This document shows, piece after piece, positions 8,721 to 18,149 of a stretch of 64,000 nt of DNA. The position numbers and the translations under genes were made by a program. A model generated the notes under the pieces. The model was not told the origin of the DNA. It ran no database searches and saw nothing but the letters and a program-made list of their open reading frames with translations. The stretch comes from MFD04716-140 sp963703125 (GTDB lineage Bacteria; Bacteroidota; Bacteroidia; Flavobacteriales; Flavobacteriaceae): assembly GCA_963703125.1 (NCBI GenBank), contig OY969790.1:3596001-3660000 (forward strand), in the 5' to 3' direction. Each line of letters begins with the position of its first letter. The stretch's first letter is position 1.

Positions 8721-9650
8721 ATGGCAATCGTAATCATTAGACAGGACGGAAAAATCAAATTATGGCAAGAGGCCCTCAAAATGGCGGCACCCAATATTGA
8801 GGTGTATAGTTATTTGGAAGACCATCCGAAGGATAAAATAGAGATGGCCCTTATTTGGAAACATCCAAATGGGGCTTTGAACCAATATCCCAACCTTAAA
8901 TGTATTGCGTCCAGTGGAGCAGGGGTGGACTTCATTTTCGAAGATCCCGATTATCCGCAGGAATTGCCCATTACACGGGTGGTCGACGAAATGTTGGCCA
9001 GTGATATGTCAGAACACGTGATCGCCGCCATTTTTAGTTATCTAAAAAATTTAGGACAGTACCGTTTGGACCAAACCAATTTGGTCTGGAAACCTCGCGA
9101 ATATAAAAGGATCGTCGATTTTACCGTGGGCATTCTGGGAATGGGCGCCTTGGGAATGGCCTTGGCGAAAGATCTGAGCCGTTTTGGTTTCAAAGGGCAG
9201 GGATGGGCGCATTCCGAAAAGAACCTTTCCAACTTCAAGACCTTTACAGGGAAAGAAGAACTTCCCGAATTTTTGGCGACGACCCATATTTTGGTCTGCC
9301 TATTGCCCTTGACCGACGAAACTTCGGGCATTTTGAACAAAGGCCTGTTCTCACAGTTGCCCAAGGGTGCCTACATCATCAATGTGGCGCGCGGCGGACA
9401 TTTAGTTGATGAAGATCTCATTGAAATGTTGGACAATGGCCATCTTTCAGGTGCGTGTTTGGATGTGTACCACCAAGAACCGTTGGCGACAGATCATCCT
9501 TTTTGGAAACATGATAAAATTCATATGACACCGCATTACGCGAGCGTTTCGGATACACAGTCCGTAGTGCCCCAAATTGTGGAGAATTACCGCCGTTTGC
9601 AGCTTGGGGAGCCACTTTTGAACCTGGTTTCAAAAGAAAGGGGCTATTGA
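8721..9650 (+). CDS. D-isomer-specific 2-hydroxyacid dehydrogenase, GhrA (glyoxylate/hydroxypyruvate reductase A) type
   Basis: 309 residues; the ATG at 8721 is chosen over the in-frame one at 8679 because the latter lies inside the preceding gene. NAD(P)-binding GILGMGALGMALAKDL sits mid-protein. Catalytic residues are visible as the arginine in INVARGGHLVDED, the glutamate in DVYHQEPL and the histidine in TPHYAS. Members reduce glyoxylate or hydroxypyruvate with NADPH in the cytoplasm; exact substrate is inferred only from the GhrA-like layout. Confidence 0.88.
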   Translation: MAIVIIRQDGKIKLWQEALKMAAPNIEVYSYLEDHPKDKIEMALIWKHPNGALNQYPNLKCIASSGAGVDFIFEDPDYPQELPITRVVDEMLASDMSEHVIAAIFSYLKNLGQYRLDQTNLVWKPREYKRIVDFTVGILGMGALGMALAKDLSRFGFKGQGWAHSEKNLSNFKTFTGKEELPEFLATTHILVCLLPLTDETSGILNKGLFSQLPKGAYIINVARGGHLVDEDLIEMLDNGHLSGACLDVYHQEPLATDHPFWKHDKIHMTPHYASVSDTQSVVPQIVENYRRLQLGEPLLNLVSKERGY

Positions 9651-9746
9651 TCTTAAACAGGCCCTAAATTTTTATCGGAATTTTGTTCGTTGAGAAATCA
9701 ATTCCATATTTCCCTACATATATTTCGTTGAAGCATTAATTTCTAT

Positions 9747-9754
9747 TAGTTTTG
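9747..9754 (+). promoter_or_regulatory. -7 box TAGTTTTG overlapping the first possible helicase start
   Basis: Exact TAnnTTTG match. It overlaps the TTG at 9752, so if it is a promoter the helicase must start further downstream. Confidence 0.4.
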
Positions 9755-9817
9755 CAAAATTGGTGTGGTCGCAACCGCGCCTTAAAAAGCAGAGAATTAA
9801 TAAAAATCCATTGTTAC

Positions 9818-11326
9818 TTGAAGTTACGCAACGAATCCACTGAAAAAACGCTTTACGATTACCAGGAAGAGGATTTGAATGTCATTTTCGAGCATTTGGA
9901 AAAGTCCGCCGGCGGTAATCTTTTGTATCAACTTCCCACAGGTGGGGGTAAAACGGTCGTTTTCTCCGAAATCGCCCGCAGATATATTGAACAGACCAAA
10001 AAGAAGGTGGTGGTACTTACCCACCGTATTGAGCTTAGCAACCAGACCTCGACCATGCTCACGGGCTTTGGGGTACAAAACAAGGTTATCAATAGCGAAG
10101 TCAAGGAACTTCGTGATCAAGATGGGTACATGTGTTTTGTGGCCATGGTGGAAACACTGAACAATCGATTGCAGGAAGAGAAAGTAGAGATCAAGAACAT
10201 TGGGCTTGTTATCATTGATGAGGCCCATTACAATTCCTTCCGCAAGCTGTTCAAATACTTTGAGAAGTCCACCATTTTAGGGGTAACGGCCACGCCATTG
10301 AGTTCCAACATCAAACTCCCGATGAAGGACAACTATAAAAAATTGCTCGTTGGGGAGTCCATTGGTTCCTTGATCAAAAAAAAGTTTCTGGCCCGCGCGA
10401 ACGTTTTCAATTACGATGTAAGCCTACAGACCTTAAAATTGGGTATCAACGGCGATTATACCGTTAAGTCTTCCGACGAACTGTACGGAAACCATAGCAT
10501 GCTCGGCAAACTGTTGAATGCCTACAATGAGATTGCCAAAGGCACCAAGACCTTGATTTTTAACAACGGTATAAATACCTCTCGGTATGTGTACGAGACG
10601 TTCAGGAAGGCCGGCGTGAACATCCGCCATTTGGACAATAAGAATACGGCCAGCGAGCGAAGGGAAATCCTTGACTGGTTTTCAAATACCCCAGATGCGG
10701 TCTTGACCTCGGTGAGTATCCTTACCACCGGTTTTGACGAACCTACGGTCGAGACCATAATCCTGAACCGTGCGACCCGCTCCTTGACACTCTATTTTCA
10801 GATGATCGGCCGTGGTTCGCGGATTCTGCCGAACAAGGATGAATTTACGGTGGTGGACATGGGGAACAATGTGGCCCGTTTTGGCATGTGGGATGCGCCC
10901 ATAGACTGGCAGGAGATTTTTCATTTCCCCGATTTTTATTTGGACAATATCAAAAACGACGAGGATATAGAAAGGGAGTTCGTATATGAAATGCCGCAAG
11001 AACTTCGTGCAAAATTCGCAAAGTCCGCCAATATCGAATACGACGTAAAAGAAGAGTATAAAAAGATATTTGCCCAGGGACTCAAATCAAAAACAGTGTT
11101 GGAAAACAGCATTGAACAGCATGCCCAAATGTGCGTGGAGAATGCCAAGGACGTCTTTGAGGCCCGTCAATTGGCCAAACTGTTGACCGAGGAGATCAGT
11201 TTTCGGGTGAAGCAGTATTCCTATTGCATCATGAACAATACAAAGAATTACAAAGAGTGGCTCGAGGAAGATTACGAACGTAAACTGCGGTCCAGCATCT
11301 CCCAAAAGTATGCCGCCAAAATGTAA
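9818..11326 (+). CDS. DEAD/DEAH-box helicase, superfamily 2
   Basis: About 502 residues. The frame is open to a TTG at 9752, but that codon lies inside a promoter-like box, so TTG at 9818, shortly before LYDYQEEDL, is preferred. SF2 motifs in order: Q-motif-like YDYQ, Walker A LPTGGGKTVV, DEAH box IIDEAH, motif III VTATPL, and in the second RecA domain the conserved TGFDEPTVE and QMIGRGSR. The layout resembles RadD/YejH-like and type I restriction R-subunit-like helicases without their nuclease part. The C-terminal ~130 residues are an uncharacterised helical region. It is followed directly by a minisatellite. Confidence 0.85.
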   Translation: MKLRNESTEKTLYDYQEEDLNVIFEHLEKSAGGNLLYQLPTGGGKTVVFSEIARRYIEQTKKKVVVLTHRIELSNQTSTMLTGFGVQNKVINSEVKELRDQDGYMCFVAMVETLNNRLQEEKVEIKNIGLVIIDEAHYNSFRKLFKYFEKSTILGVTATPLSSNIKLPMKDNYKKLLVGESIGSLIKKKFLARANVFNYDVSLQTLKLGINGDYTVKSSDELYGNHSMLGKLLNAYNEIAKGTKTLIFNNGINTSRYVYETFRKAGVNIRHLDNKNTASERREILDWFSNTPDAVLTSVSILTTGFDEPTVETIILNRATRSLTLYFQMIGRGSRILPNKDEFTVVDMGNNVARFGMWDAPIDWQEIFHFPDFYLDNIKNDEDIEREFVYEMPQELRAKFAKSANIEYDVKEEYKKIFAQGLKSKTVLENSIEQHAQMCVENAKDVFEARQLAKLLTEEISFRVKQYSYCIMNNTKNYKEWLEEDYERKLRSSISQKYAAKM

Positions 11327-11340
11327 ACGCTAATTTTCGC

Positions 11341-11625
11341 CTAACTTGTTATTTGAACTTGCACTTGAACTTGAACTTGATCTTGCACTTGTATTTGATT
11401 TTTGAATTTGCACTTGCACTTGATTCTTGCACTTGAACTTGATTTTTGCACTTGACACTTGCACTTGATTCTTGAACTTGTACTTGAACTTGTATTTGAT
11501 TTTTGAACTTGCACTTGTATTTGAACTTGATTCTTGCACTTGAACTTGTATTTGAACTTGATTCTTGCACTTGAACTTGTATTTGAACTTGATTCTTGCA
11601 CTTGAACTTGATTCTTGCACTTGAA
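11341..11625. repeat. CTTGAA/CTTGCA-type minisatellite (hexamer-based)
   Basis: About 285 bases built almost entirely of hexamers CTTGAA, CTTGCA, CTTGTA and variants such as ATTTGA and TTTTTG. Near the 3' end a longer unit of 31 bases (beginning GATTCTTGCACTTGAACTTG) recurs two to three times. The whole stretch lacks stops in all minus-strand frames because of its composition; those frames give lysine/glutamine/serine low-complexity chains and were not called as genes. It separates the helicase from the glycosyltransferase and runs up to 6 bases before the latter's start codon. Confidence 0.9.
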
Positions 11626-11631
11626 CTTTAA

Positions 11632-12870
11632 ATGAAAAAACTCCTCATCATCGGTTTCACTTGGCCCGAACCGCTTTCCACCGCTGCCGGTACCCGAATG
11701 CAGCAGTTGATACACTTCTTTATAGAGCAACGTTATGAGGTGACTTTTGCCAGTACCGCCAATACTTCAACACTTTCGATGGATCTGGCCTCTTTGGGGG
11801 TAAAATCCCAGACCATTTTGCTGAACCACGATAGTTTTGATGATTTTGTAAAGGAGTTACAACCTACTATTGTTCTCTTTGATCGGTTCCTGACCGAAGA
11901 ACAGTTTGGCTGGCGCGTGGCGGAAGCCGTTCCCGATGCGGTGCGAATTCTGGAAACAAGCGACTTACATTCCCTGCGGGAAGCACGGGAAAAGGCCTTT
12001 CGTGCGAATGAACCTTTTACTGTGGAAGCTTGGCTACAGCACGATACCACCAAAAGGGAAATAGCCAGTATCTACCGCTGCGATCTTTCCCTGATCATTT
12101 CTTCCTACGAAATGGAACTGCTGACCCAAACGCTCAAAATAGAGGGCGGATTGCTGCTGCACTTGCCTTTTATGCTGCGCGCCATTGATGAGGCCCAAAT
12201 GGCAACTTGGCCCGGTTTTGAGGAACGAACGGACTTTGTCTGTATTGGGAACGGCAAACATGCGCCCAATGTGGATGCCATTGTTTGGCTGAAACACGAA
12301 ATTTGGCCCTTGATCCGTAAACGGCTGCCCGAAGCGCAACTGCATGTGTATGGTTCTTATTTGCCAGAGCAAATTTCCCAAATGCACCGGCCCAAAGAAG
12401 GGTTTTGGGTACATGGTTGGGCGGAAGACGCACATGCCGTTTTAAGAAACGCTCTTGTAAACCTGGCACCTTTGCGATTTGGGGCCGGTATCAAAGGCAA
12501 ACTGGCCGATGCCATGTTGAACGGCACGCCAAGCATCACCACCGCGATTGGTGCCGAGGGCATGCACGACGGACACCCATGGTGCGGTGGCATTTACAGT
12601 ACCGCCGAAGAGCTGGCTAATGCCGCCGTGCAATTGTACACCGATACAAATGTGTGGCGCATAGCGGTACAGAAGGGCATCGCGATCATCAACGATCTAT
12701 ACGATACAGAAAAGTTGGGGGCACTTTTAAAAATTAGAATTGAAGGTTTACTAAAGAACCTTAAAGCCCACCGCATTCAAAACTTTACAGGGGCCATGAT
12801 CCAGCACCAAACGCTACAAAGCACCAAATACCTCTCCAAATGGATTGCGGAGAAGAATAGGGGAGGGTGA
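11632..12870 (+). CDS. Glycosyltransferase, GT-B fold (family 1/4 type)
   Basis: 412 residues. N-terminal MKKLLIIGFTWPEPLSTAAG resembles the first strand and glycine loop of GT-B enzymes; the C-terminal domain has FVCIGNGKHAPNVDA, HVYGSYLPEQI, FWVHGWAED, then LAPLRFGAGIKGKLADAMLNGTP, the nucleotide-sugar-binding region of family 4-like enzymes. It probably adds a sugar to a cell-surface or secreted glycan. No other glycan genes are adjacent. The start lies 6 bases after a minisatellite, so its 5' untranslated region is repeat DNA. Confidence 0.82.
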   Translation: MKKLLIIGFTWPEPLSTAAGTRMQQLIHFFIEQRYEVTFASTANTSTLSMDLASLGVKSQTILLNHDSFDDFVKELQPTIVLFDRFLTEEQFGWRVAEAVPDAVRILETSDLHSLREAREKAFRANEPFTVEAWLQHDTTKREIASIYRCDLSLIISSYEMELLTQTLKIEGGLLLHLPFMLRAIDEAQMATWPGFEERTDFVCIGNGKHAPNVDAIVWLKHEIWPLIRKRLPEAQLHVYGSYLPEQISQMHRPKEGFWVHGWAEDAHAVLRNALVNLAPLRFGAGIKGKLADAMLNGTPSITTAIGAEGMHDGHPWCGGIYSTAEELANAAVQLYTDTNVWRIAVQKGIAIINDLYDTEKLGALLKIRIEGLLKNLKAHRIQNFTGAMIQHQTLQSTKYLSKWIAEKNRGG

Positions 12871-13022
12871 TTGTTTAGTTGTTATTTTATATAGGAAAAT
12901 TAAGCGATTTGGAAGCATTAAACTTTGGGTTAAGCATAACGTTTAATATGAACCAAAAACCCTTGTTTCATTGATATTTCGTCTATTTATTATATAAATT
13001 GTTAAAAGTTGGCCTTTGACTT

Positions 13023-14054
13023 TCATATGTCATTAATCTCCTTTTCAATTAAACGATATTTGTCTTTTACATCTTCTCCTGAATAGAAGTCTAACAAGTC
13101 TTTCTTGGTTAATGTTCCTTGACTTAAAAAGCGTTTTAAATATTCTTGGTTGAATTCCATTAAAAGGATGGATTTTTCCAATTGTTTCAAAATTGCTTTG
13201 TTGTTTTCAATGTTGTTTTGAACCAAAGATTTTATGGTCAATATTTCGTTGATGTCTTTGACGATTCGGTTTACCATCAGTGCCAAAATATCTTTATCTA
13301 GTTCAATTTCTCTTGCATTTAAAGCAATGTCACGAGCTAACATATACGCAATGGCTAAATTGCTGTAATCCCCTTTTTGTGAATTGATAATGGCAACAAA
13401 ACCCACTCCAGGAATATAGCCTACATTTTCAAAATTCTTTAAAATAGAGTTTTCAACTAAAGAAATATCAAAAACAATCAAACTCACTTTGCTGTCTCTG
13501 TTGGCTTGTGCTTCTATTAGCTGACTCCAAGCTGTGTCAGATTTACGGGTGAAAATATCCTTCCTTTCAATATCACCCAAACGAACGCTTTTATCAAACT
13601 TACATTCAATAGCTATTTTTAAATCAGGTGTTCCATTGACTTCACATATAATATCACCTGTTTTATTTCTGGGTAAATTACCTGCTGTATTGCCAGTTAA
13701 AAATGCCCGGTCTTTTAATCGCTTATCTAGAAAATATTGATTTAAGAATTCTGCGACTTCATCCTCTGCTAATGTTCCTTTGATTGTTGATTTATAGAAA
13801 AGTTCTTTTTTCATCTCAAAAATCATCTTTAAGCTTTCGAGTTCTGTTCCTAACTCATTGGATGTTTTTGAAAGAAAAGAGGAAATTCGGTCTTCCATCA
13901 ATGCCAACACTCCGATATAAATTGCTCTTAGCAGTTTGTCATCTCTTTCACTTGCAGGGAGATTATCGAAGTAATTGAAAACAATTTGATTTTCGATTTC
14001 AAATTCTTTGATTTCAATGCGTTTGAGTTGTTGATTTATTTTTATTGTTGCCAT
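13023..14054 (-). CDS. PD-(D/E)XK-like restriction-nuclease-fold protein, last gene of the SIR2-HerA-OLD operon
   Basis: 343 residues, no close named family recognised. A possible PD-(D/E)XK core is visible: glutamate in GTLAEDEVAEF (~93-103), aspartate in KTGDII (~131-136), then the IAIECKFD strand (~147-154) with the E-x-K pair. The C-terminal ~100 residues are helical with coiled-coil character. Its ATG overlaps the stop of the OLD gene (TAATG), which argues for co-translation. I infer DNA cleavage or binding in defence; this is not shown directly. Confidence 0.65.
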   Translation of the reverse strand: MATIKINQQLKRIEIKEFEIENQIVFNYFDNLPASERDDKLLRAIYIGVLALMEDRISSFLSKTSNELGTELESLKMIFEMKKELFYKSTIKGTLAEDEVAEFLNQYFLDKRLKDRAFLTGNTAGNLPRNKTGDIICEVNGTPDLKIAIECKFDKSVRLGDIERKDIFTRKSDTAWSQLIEAQANRDSKVSLIVFDISLVENSILKNFENVGYIPGVGFVAIINSQKGDYSNLAIAYMLARDIALNAREIELDKDILALMVNRIVKDINEILTIKSLVQNNIENNKAILKQLEKSILLMEFNQEYLKRFLSQGTLTKKDLLDFYSGEDVKDKYRLIEKEINDI

Positions 14055-15835
14055 TATTCAAATATTTGTTTTGTTTTGTTTTCAAGACTTTCTGACAAAA
14101 CAAAATCATTGCCAACCACATGAGATAAGGCCTTATGAGCCTTGTTTCTACCAGTTGAATTTAATAATCCGATTTCTTCTTCTATATCATTTTCAAGTAT
14201 AATTGATTTGCCATAATTAATATCAATGGCGTTTTCTATTATTAAATTTTTAGCATTGGAACTTTCTATTACTTGAGGTGATTTACTAACATGATTATCT
14301 TTATCATATACAACTAAATAATTGATTTTATATTTATTCAAAAGAGTAATGTATAAATGAATACTGTCCTTTCCTCCACAATCAATAATTGTGTAATCAT
14401 ATTTAAAAACATTTAATCGTTTAGCAATAAATGGCAATATAGTTTTATCCGTTTGACCTTCAACAAGTATTACTTTTTTTGCAAAAAATAATTCGCTCCG
14501 CTCTGGGTTAATCCAATAACTCAAATTAAAAGTTTTAATTTCTTCCGAATCATCAAAAATATCATTTACATATTGAAGAACTTTCGTTCCATTTTGGATG
14601 GTTTCTTTTTTAACTATACAAATTGATTTATGATGTTCTAAATCTAAAAAAGAACTTGAATGAGTACATAGAATTACTTGGCTTTCTTCATTCGATAAAT
14701 TGACCAATGAAGAAAACAATTCTTTTTGAGCTTGAGGATGCAAAAACAATTCTGGCTCTTCAAATATAAAATATGTTGATTTTGAAGCTCTCCTAGTTGC
14801 ATTTTCAGACTCTGAATTGGTTTCTAATTCTTCCCTGTCCTCTTTTATTACCTTCGACCATGCTTTTATCAATGCAAAGATTAGAGCTCTCTGTAAACCA
14901 TGTCCCTTTCTAGTTATGTCAGTTTTAATTCCATCATCAATTGAAACATTTGCCCCAACTCTAAATATATCATCAACATTAGGAGGTGAAATTTGGATGT
15001 CAATTTTTGTACCCCAACTCAATAATTCCTCATCTAATGAATTTTCCAAAGCCGTTAAATCAGCTGGTCTAGATAAGTTAGCCTCTCCATCAATATTAGT
15101 TTTATTAAGGATTTTTGTCAATGCTACAATTTTTTCTTTGGCTTCTTTAAATTGTGGATTATTTTCTGAAATTTTATTTATTACCCTAGAATAGAGTTGA
15201 CCAAAAAGAGAACTAGCATTAGGTCTTAATTCATCAGACGCATTCTTAACCGAAGGAATAAAAAATAAATCTCCAAAACTTCCTTTAGCAACATTTTTCA
15301 ATCCTAAAAAATTTGTTTCTTCAAGAATATAATTAAATTCTAAATTTTGAATATTCTCTTTAATATAATCATTTTGAGCAATTTTAAATTGTTCAATTGT
15401 TATTGCCCCCTTTTCCGGTAGAAATTTTGAAAGAGGCAATGTTTCTGCGATTTCTCTTTTCTTAAACTCTGAAACCTTGGATTCCTTCAACCAATCTTCA
15501 TTAGCCTCTTCTATATATCCATTATAAGAGAAGATGCCATTTTTAATTGCTGTTTTTCTTACTCTTATTTCATTATTAGATGAAACATATTTTTTAAACG
15601 TTTTTTTTTCATTATCAGTTAATTCAGAAAATTCAAGTTCAACCCATAATTCATCAGAATCACCATTAAAATCAAGGTACTGGTGATTTATTTCACCAAA
15701 AAAGAATAAAATCGAACTCAATATATTAGATTTTCCATGATTATTCTGACCAATAAAAATCATTAAGTCTTGAAAAAATATTTCTTCATATACTATTGAA
15801 CGCCAATTCGAAATTTTCAAATTACTTATTTTCAT
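14054..15835 (-). CDS. OLD-family ATPase/TOPRIM endonuclease
   Basis: 593 residues. N-terminal ABC-type ATPase with Walker A GQNNHGKSN (~29-37), a signature-like TRKGHGLQRAL stretch, and Walker B FIFEEPELFLHP followed by the H-loop ILCTHSS. The C-terminal TOPRIM domain has VILVEGQTDK, DCGGKDSI and LVVYDKDNH, the acidic metal-binding residues of OLD nucleases. OLD proteins include P2 Old and the GajA nuclease of Gabija. Here there is no UvrD-like GajB partner; the neighbours are HerA and SIR2. It starts three bases after the small KTSC-like gene. Confidence 0.92.
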   Translation of the reverse strand: MKISNLKISNWRSIVYEEIFFQDLMIFIGQNNHGKSNILSSILFFFGEINHQYLDFNGDSDELWVELEFSELTDNEKKTFKKYVSSNNEIRVRKTAIKNGIFSYNGYIEEANEDWLKESKVSEFKKREIAETLPLSKFLPEKGAITIEQFKIAQNDYIKENIQNLEFNYILEETNFLGLKNVAKGSFGDLFFIPSVKNASDELRPNASSLFGQLYSRVINKISENNPQFKEAKEKIVALTKILNKTNIDGEANLSRPADLTALENSLDEELLSWGTKIDIQISPPNVDDIFRVGANVSIDDGIKTDITRKGHGLQRALIFALIKAWSKVIKEDREELETNSESENATRRASKSTYFIFEEPELFLHPQAQKELFSSLVNLSNEESQVILCTHSSSFLDLEHHKSICIVKKETIQNGTKVLQYVNDIFDDSEEIKTFNLSYWINPERSELFFAKKVILVEGQTDKTILPFIAKRLNVFKYDYTIIDCGGKDSIHLYITLLNKYKINYLVVYDKDNHVSKSPQVIESSNAKNLIIENAIDINYGKSIILENDIEEEIGLLNSTGRNKAHKALSHVVGNDFVLSESLENKTKQIFE

Positions 15836-15838
15836 ATG

Positions 15839-16057
15839 TTAATCATACTCAAACTTAACAAATTGGTTTATGTATGAATTCAAACCACTACCGTTCTGTG
15901 CAAGTCGTTTTAAATTCTCTACGTGATTTTGCCCAGCTTTTCGATGACTATATCTATATGTTCTAGCTGTTCCTGAAAATTTTACAATGATATAATCGGA
16001 ACCTATTTCATAGGATGAGACACCTGAATCTCCTCCTGAATTTCTGTATCTTTCCAT
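15839..16057 (-). CDS. Small KTSC-like protein
   Basis: 72 residues, basic, no signal peptide. The C-terminal half (RTYRYSHRKAGQNHVENLKR, then LAQNGSGLNSYI) matches a small recurrent bacterial protein type resembling the KTSC fold: short strands followed by a helix and a GxGLNxYI turn. Lies 8 bases after the KTSC gene and 3 before the OLD gene, so it is part of the operon. Possible role: nucleic-acid or protein binding; unknown. Confidence 0.7.
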   Translation of the reverse strand: MERYRNSGGDSGVSSYEIGSDYIIVKFSGTARTYRYSHRKAGQNHVENLKRLAQNGSGLNSYINQFVKFEYD

Positions 16058-16065
16058 TGTAAATA

Positions 16066-16275
16066 TTAAACTTTAGAGTAGCGATATACTCCTTTAATAT
16101 TTTGGGCTAGATACTGCCCATGCGAATCAGCACTCATTATTCCGTTATAAACGTGTTGAGGTACATCAAAATACTGGTAGATGGTATTATTCAAAAATTC
16201 AATCTCTAAAGTTGAGGTGTTTTCATCATATCCAATTGAAGCGATATTCGATGATGTTACGGGTTTTCTTTCCAT
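16066..16275 (-). CDS. KTSC domain-containing protein
   Basis: 69 residues covering a whole KTSC domain: VTSSNIASIGYDENTSTLEI, then EFLNNTIYQYFDVPQHVYN and a GQYLAQNIKGVYRY end. KTSC domains are thought to be small nucleic-acid-binding modules related to a lysyl-tRNA-synthetase C-terminus, but their role is poorly known. It begins 8 bases after the HerA stop. A broken paralogue lies upstream of the operon at 19425-19634. Confidence 0.85.
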   Translation of the reverse strand: MERKPVTSSNIASIGYDENTSTLEIEFLNNTIYQYFDVPQHVYNGIMSADSHGQYLAQNIKGVYRYSKV

Positions 16276-16283
16276 TTTTATCT

Positions 16284-18149
16284 TTATTTAATTATACGTT
16301 CAATTTTAGGGTTTTGAGCCCTCCAAGTTTCAATAAATTCTTTATAATTTGGATTTTCTTCCATTTTATTACCCCATCCACCAGGGCGAAGTGAATCTTT
16401 AGATTCAATTTCATCAAAAACAATTGGGTCTTGGCTATCTGGTCGTCTATCTTTTGAAGGAGCCTTTATAATTGTTCTCATAGGAAGTTTAACTGCTTCA
16501 CCTAAAATTATTGCTTCGCCTGTTTTTAAAATCGGCAACATACTGGTAAGACCTTCGAGATTATCAGAAACAGCACTTGTAATATGGCTTCTGTCAGTAG
16601 AGTTTGAAAGTCTTAAGGCGAAGAAAGTACCACATTGAGAAAGAATTGTAGAGTTTATTTCGGATGGTCTTTGGCTTACTATCATTGTTCCAATACCATA
16701 TTTTCTACCTTCTTTTACTATTTTTTGGACAATAGAAAGAGCACTTCCTTCTGAGTTTAAATAATTGTGAGCTTCTTCCATTAACAACAATAGTGGTCTT
16801 TCCTTTCCTCCTTGAGATAGGTTTCGAGACCAAAATAAGGCGTCATAGATAATCCTTAACAAAACTCCAATTATTGTATTCAATATTGTAATTGGAACAC
16901 CTGATAAATCTAAAATGGTTATTGGTTTATCACTTCCTATCCAACCTTTCAATAAGTCATCTAAATCCTTGTCAACCTCCCCATCGTGTTTTGGAGTCAA
17001 ATCTGTAGGTTTGAAAATGAAATCGAATCTTGGAATTCTCAACTTTGAACCAAGTGAATGAAGCTGTTGTCCATTTGTTAAAGGAGATTCATTTTGGTAC
17101 TGAACACGGTCACCATTAGCTCCATTTGAATTGATTTTTTTGAAGATAGGAGGAAGTCCATTAACTGGGTCTCCTTTAATTTCATTTCCTTCTTTATCTA
17201 ATTCATAAGCCAAAGGTTTTCCTTCTTTATCTTGATACAGTTTACCAAGTGTCTGTGTATATAACTCATACCAAAGATGATTTAAACTAAAAGGAACTGG
17301 AGAATCAACATTTAAGGTATCAGTATTCAACCCTTTTCTAGGATATTTTTCTAAACTCTTTCTTTTTTCAGACAATATCCTTTCTAATATTGTATTGTAA
17401 TCTTTTTCATTTGAAATTTTTCCGAAACTAACCTCACACAGTTCATCAAAATTTAAGGCCCAAAACGGAAGTAGAAGTTCTTTTTCAACACTTCCTGCAC
17501 TTTTATCTGCATTTATCTTATAAATATTGGCTTTATCTTTTAATGCTTGACCATATTCACCGTGAATATCAAAAACCAAAATTCGAGAAGATGGATATTT
17601 CTCTGTATCTGATAAAGCATTTAATAAGCTAGCAACAGTTGTAGATTTCCCAGAACCTGTTGTTCCGACAACTGCGCAATGCCTTGTAATTAATTTGTTT
17701 ACATCAATTAATGCTGGAATAGATTCGGCACCCGCTATATGCCCAACATTCACAAAATAAGGTTTGTCAGGTTGTCCGTATATTCTTTTTAAATCTTCCT
17801 CTGAGACTAAATGAACTTCGTCACTTATAGTTGGATATTGGGAAATACCTCTTTGAAATTCACCTGCTCTTTGTCCTTCACCAACTAATTGAATCGTAAT
17901 CCATCTATTGCCATAAGGCTGATTCTCAACTTGATTTTCAGGTACAGCACCTGCACCCACTTGTGTAATAATGCCAAATAAATAGTTATATCCAATAGGT
18001 ATTTTTACAAAGCTCCCAATTTGTCCAATTCGATAACCCTCTCCGTTAACATAAGTCAAACCTGATAGAGAATCATTAACCATTGCTACTCTTATGGTTG
18101 TGCCAGTTACATCTTGAACTGTTCCTAAGTATGTAGAATTATTTTTCAT
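16284..18149 (-). CDS. HerA-like hexameric ATPase/helicase
   Basis: 621 residues. N-terminal HAS-barrel-like strands, then the HerA/FtsK-type P-loop GTTGSGKST (~162-170), the ILVFDIHGEYG segment typical of HerA, Walker B LLLLMEEAHNYL, and the late TMIVSQRPSEI and SQCGTFFALRLSN segments. HerA hexamers translocate on DNA and pair with NurA-type nucleases or, in defence, with SIR2. The SIR2 gene upstream overlaps it by 11 bases. It probably forms a complex with the SIR2 protein. Confidence 0.93.
   Translation of the reverse strand: MKNNSTYLGTVQDVTGTTIRVAMVNDSLSGLTYVNGEGYRIGQIGSFVKIPIGYNYLFGIITQVGAGAVPENQVENQPYGNRWITIQLVGEGQRAGEFQRGISQYPTISDEVHLVSEEDLKRIYGQPDKPYFVNVGHIAGAESIPALIDVNKLITRHCAVVGTTGSGKSTTVASLLNALSDTEKYPSSRILVFDIHGEYGQALKDKANIYKINADKSAGSVEKELLLPFWALNFDELCEVSFGKISNEKDYNTILERILSEKRKSLEKYPRKGLNTDTLNVDSPVPFSLNHLWYELYTQTLGKLYQDKEGKPLAYELDKEGNEIKGDPVNGLPPIFKKINSNGANGDRVQYQNESPLTNGQQLHSLGSKLRIPRFDFIFKPTDLTPKHDGEVDKDLDDLLKGWIGSDKPITILDLSGVPITILNTIIGVLLRIIYDALFWSRNLSQGGKERPLLLLMEEAHNYLNSEGSALSIVQKIVKEGRKYGIGTMIVSQRPSEINSTILSQCGTFFALRLSNSTDRSHITSAVSDNLEGLTSMLPILKTGEAIILGEAVKLPMRTIIKAPSKDRRPDSQDPIVFDEIESKDSLRPGGWGNKMEENPNYKEFIETWRAQNPKIERIIK

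Noticed and set aside
11330..11730. Three overlapping minus-strand open frames over the minisatellite
   Set aside because: They are low-complexity lysine/phenylalanine/glutamine/serine chains produced by the repeat; three frames open together shows it is compositional, not coding.
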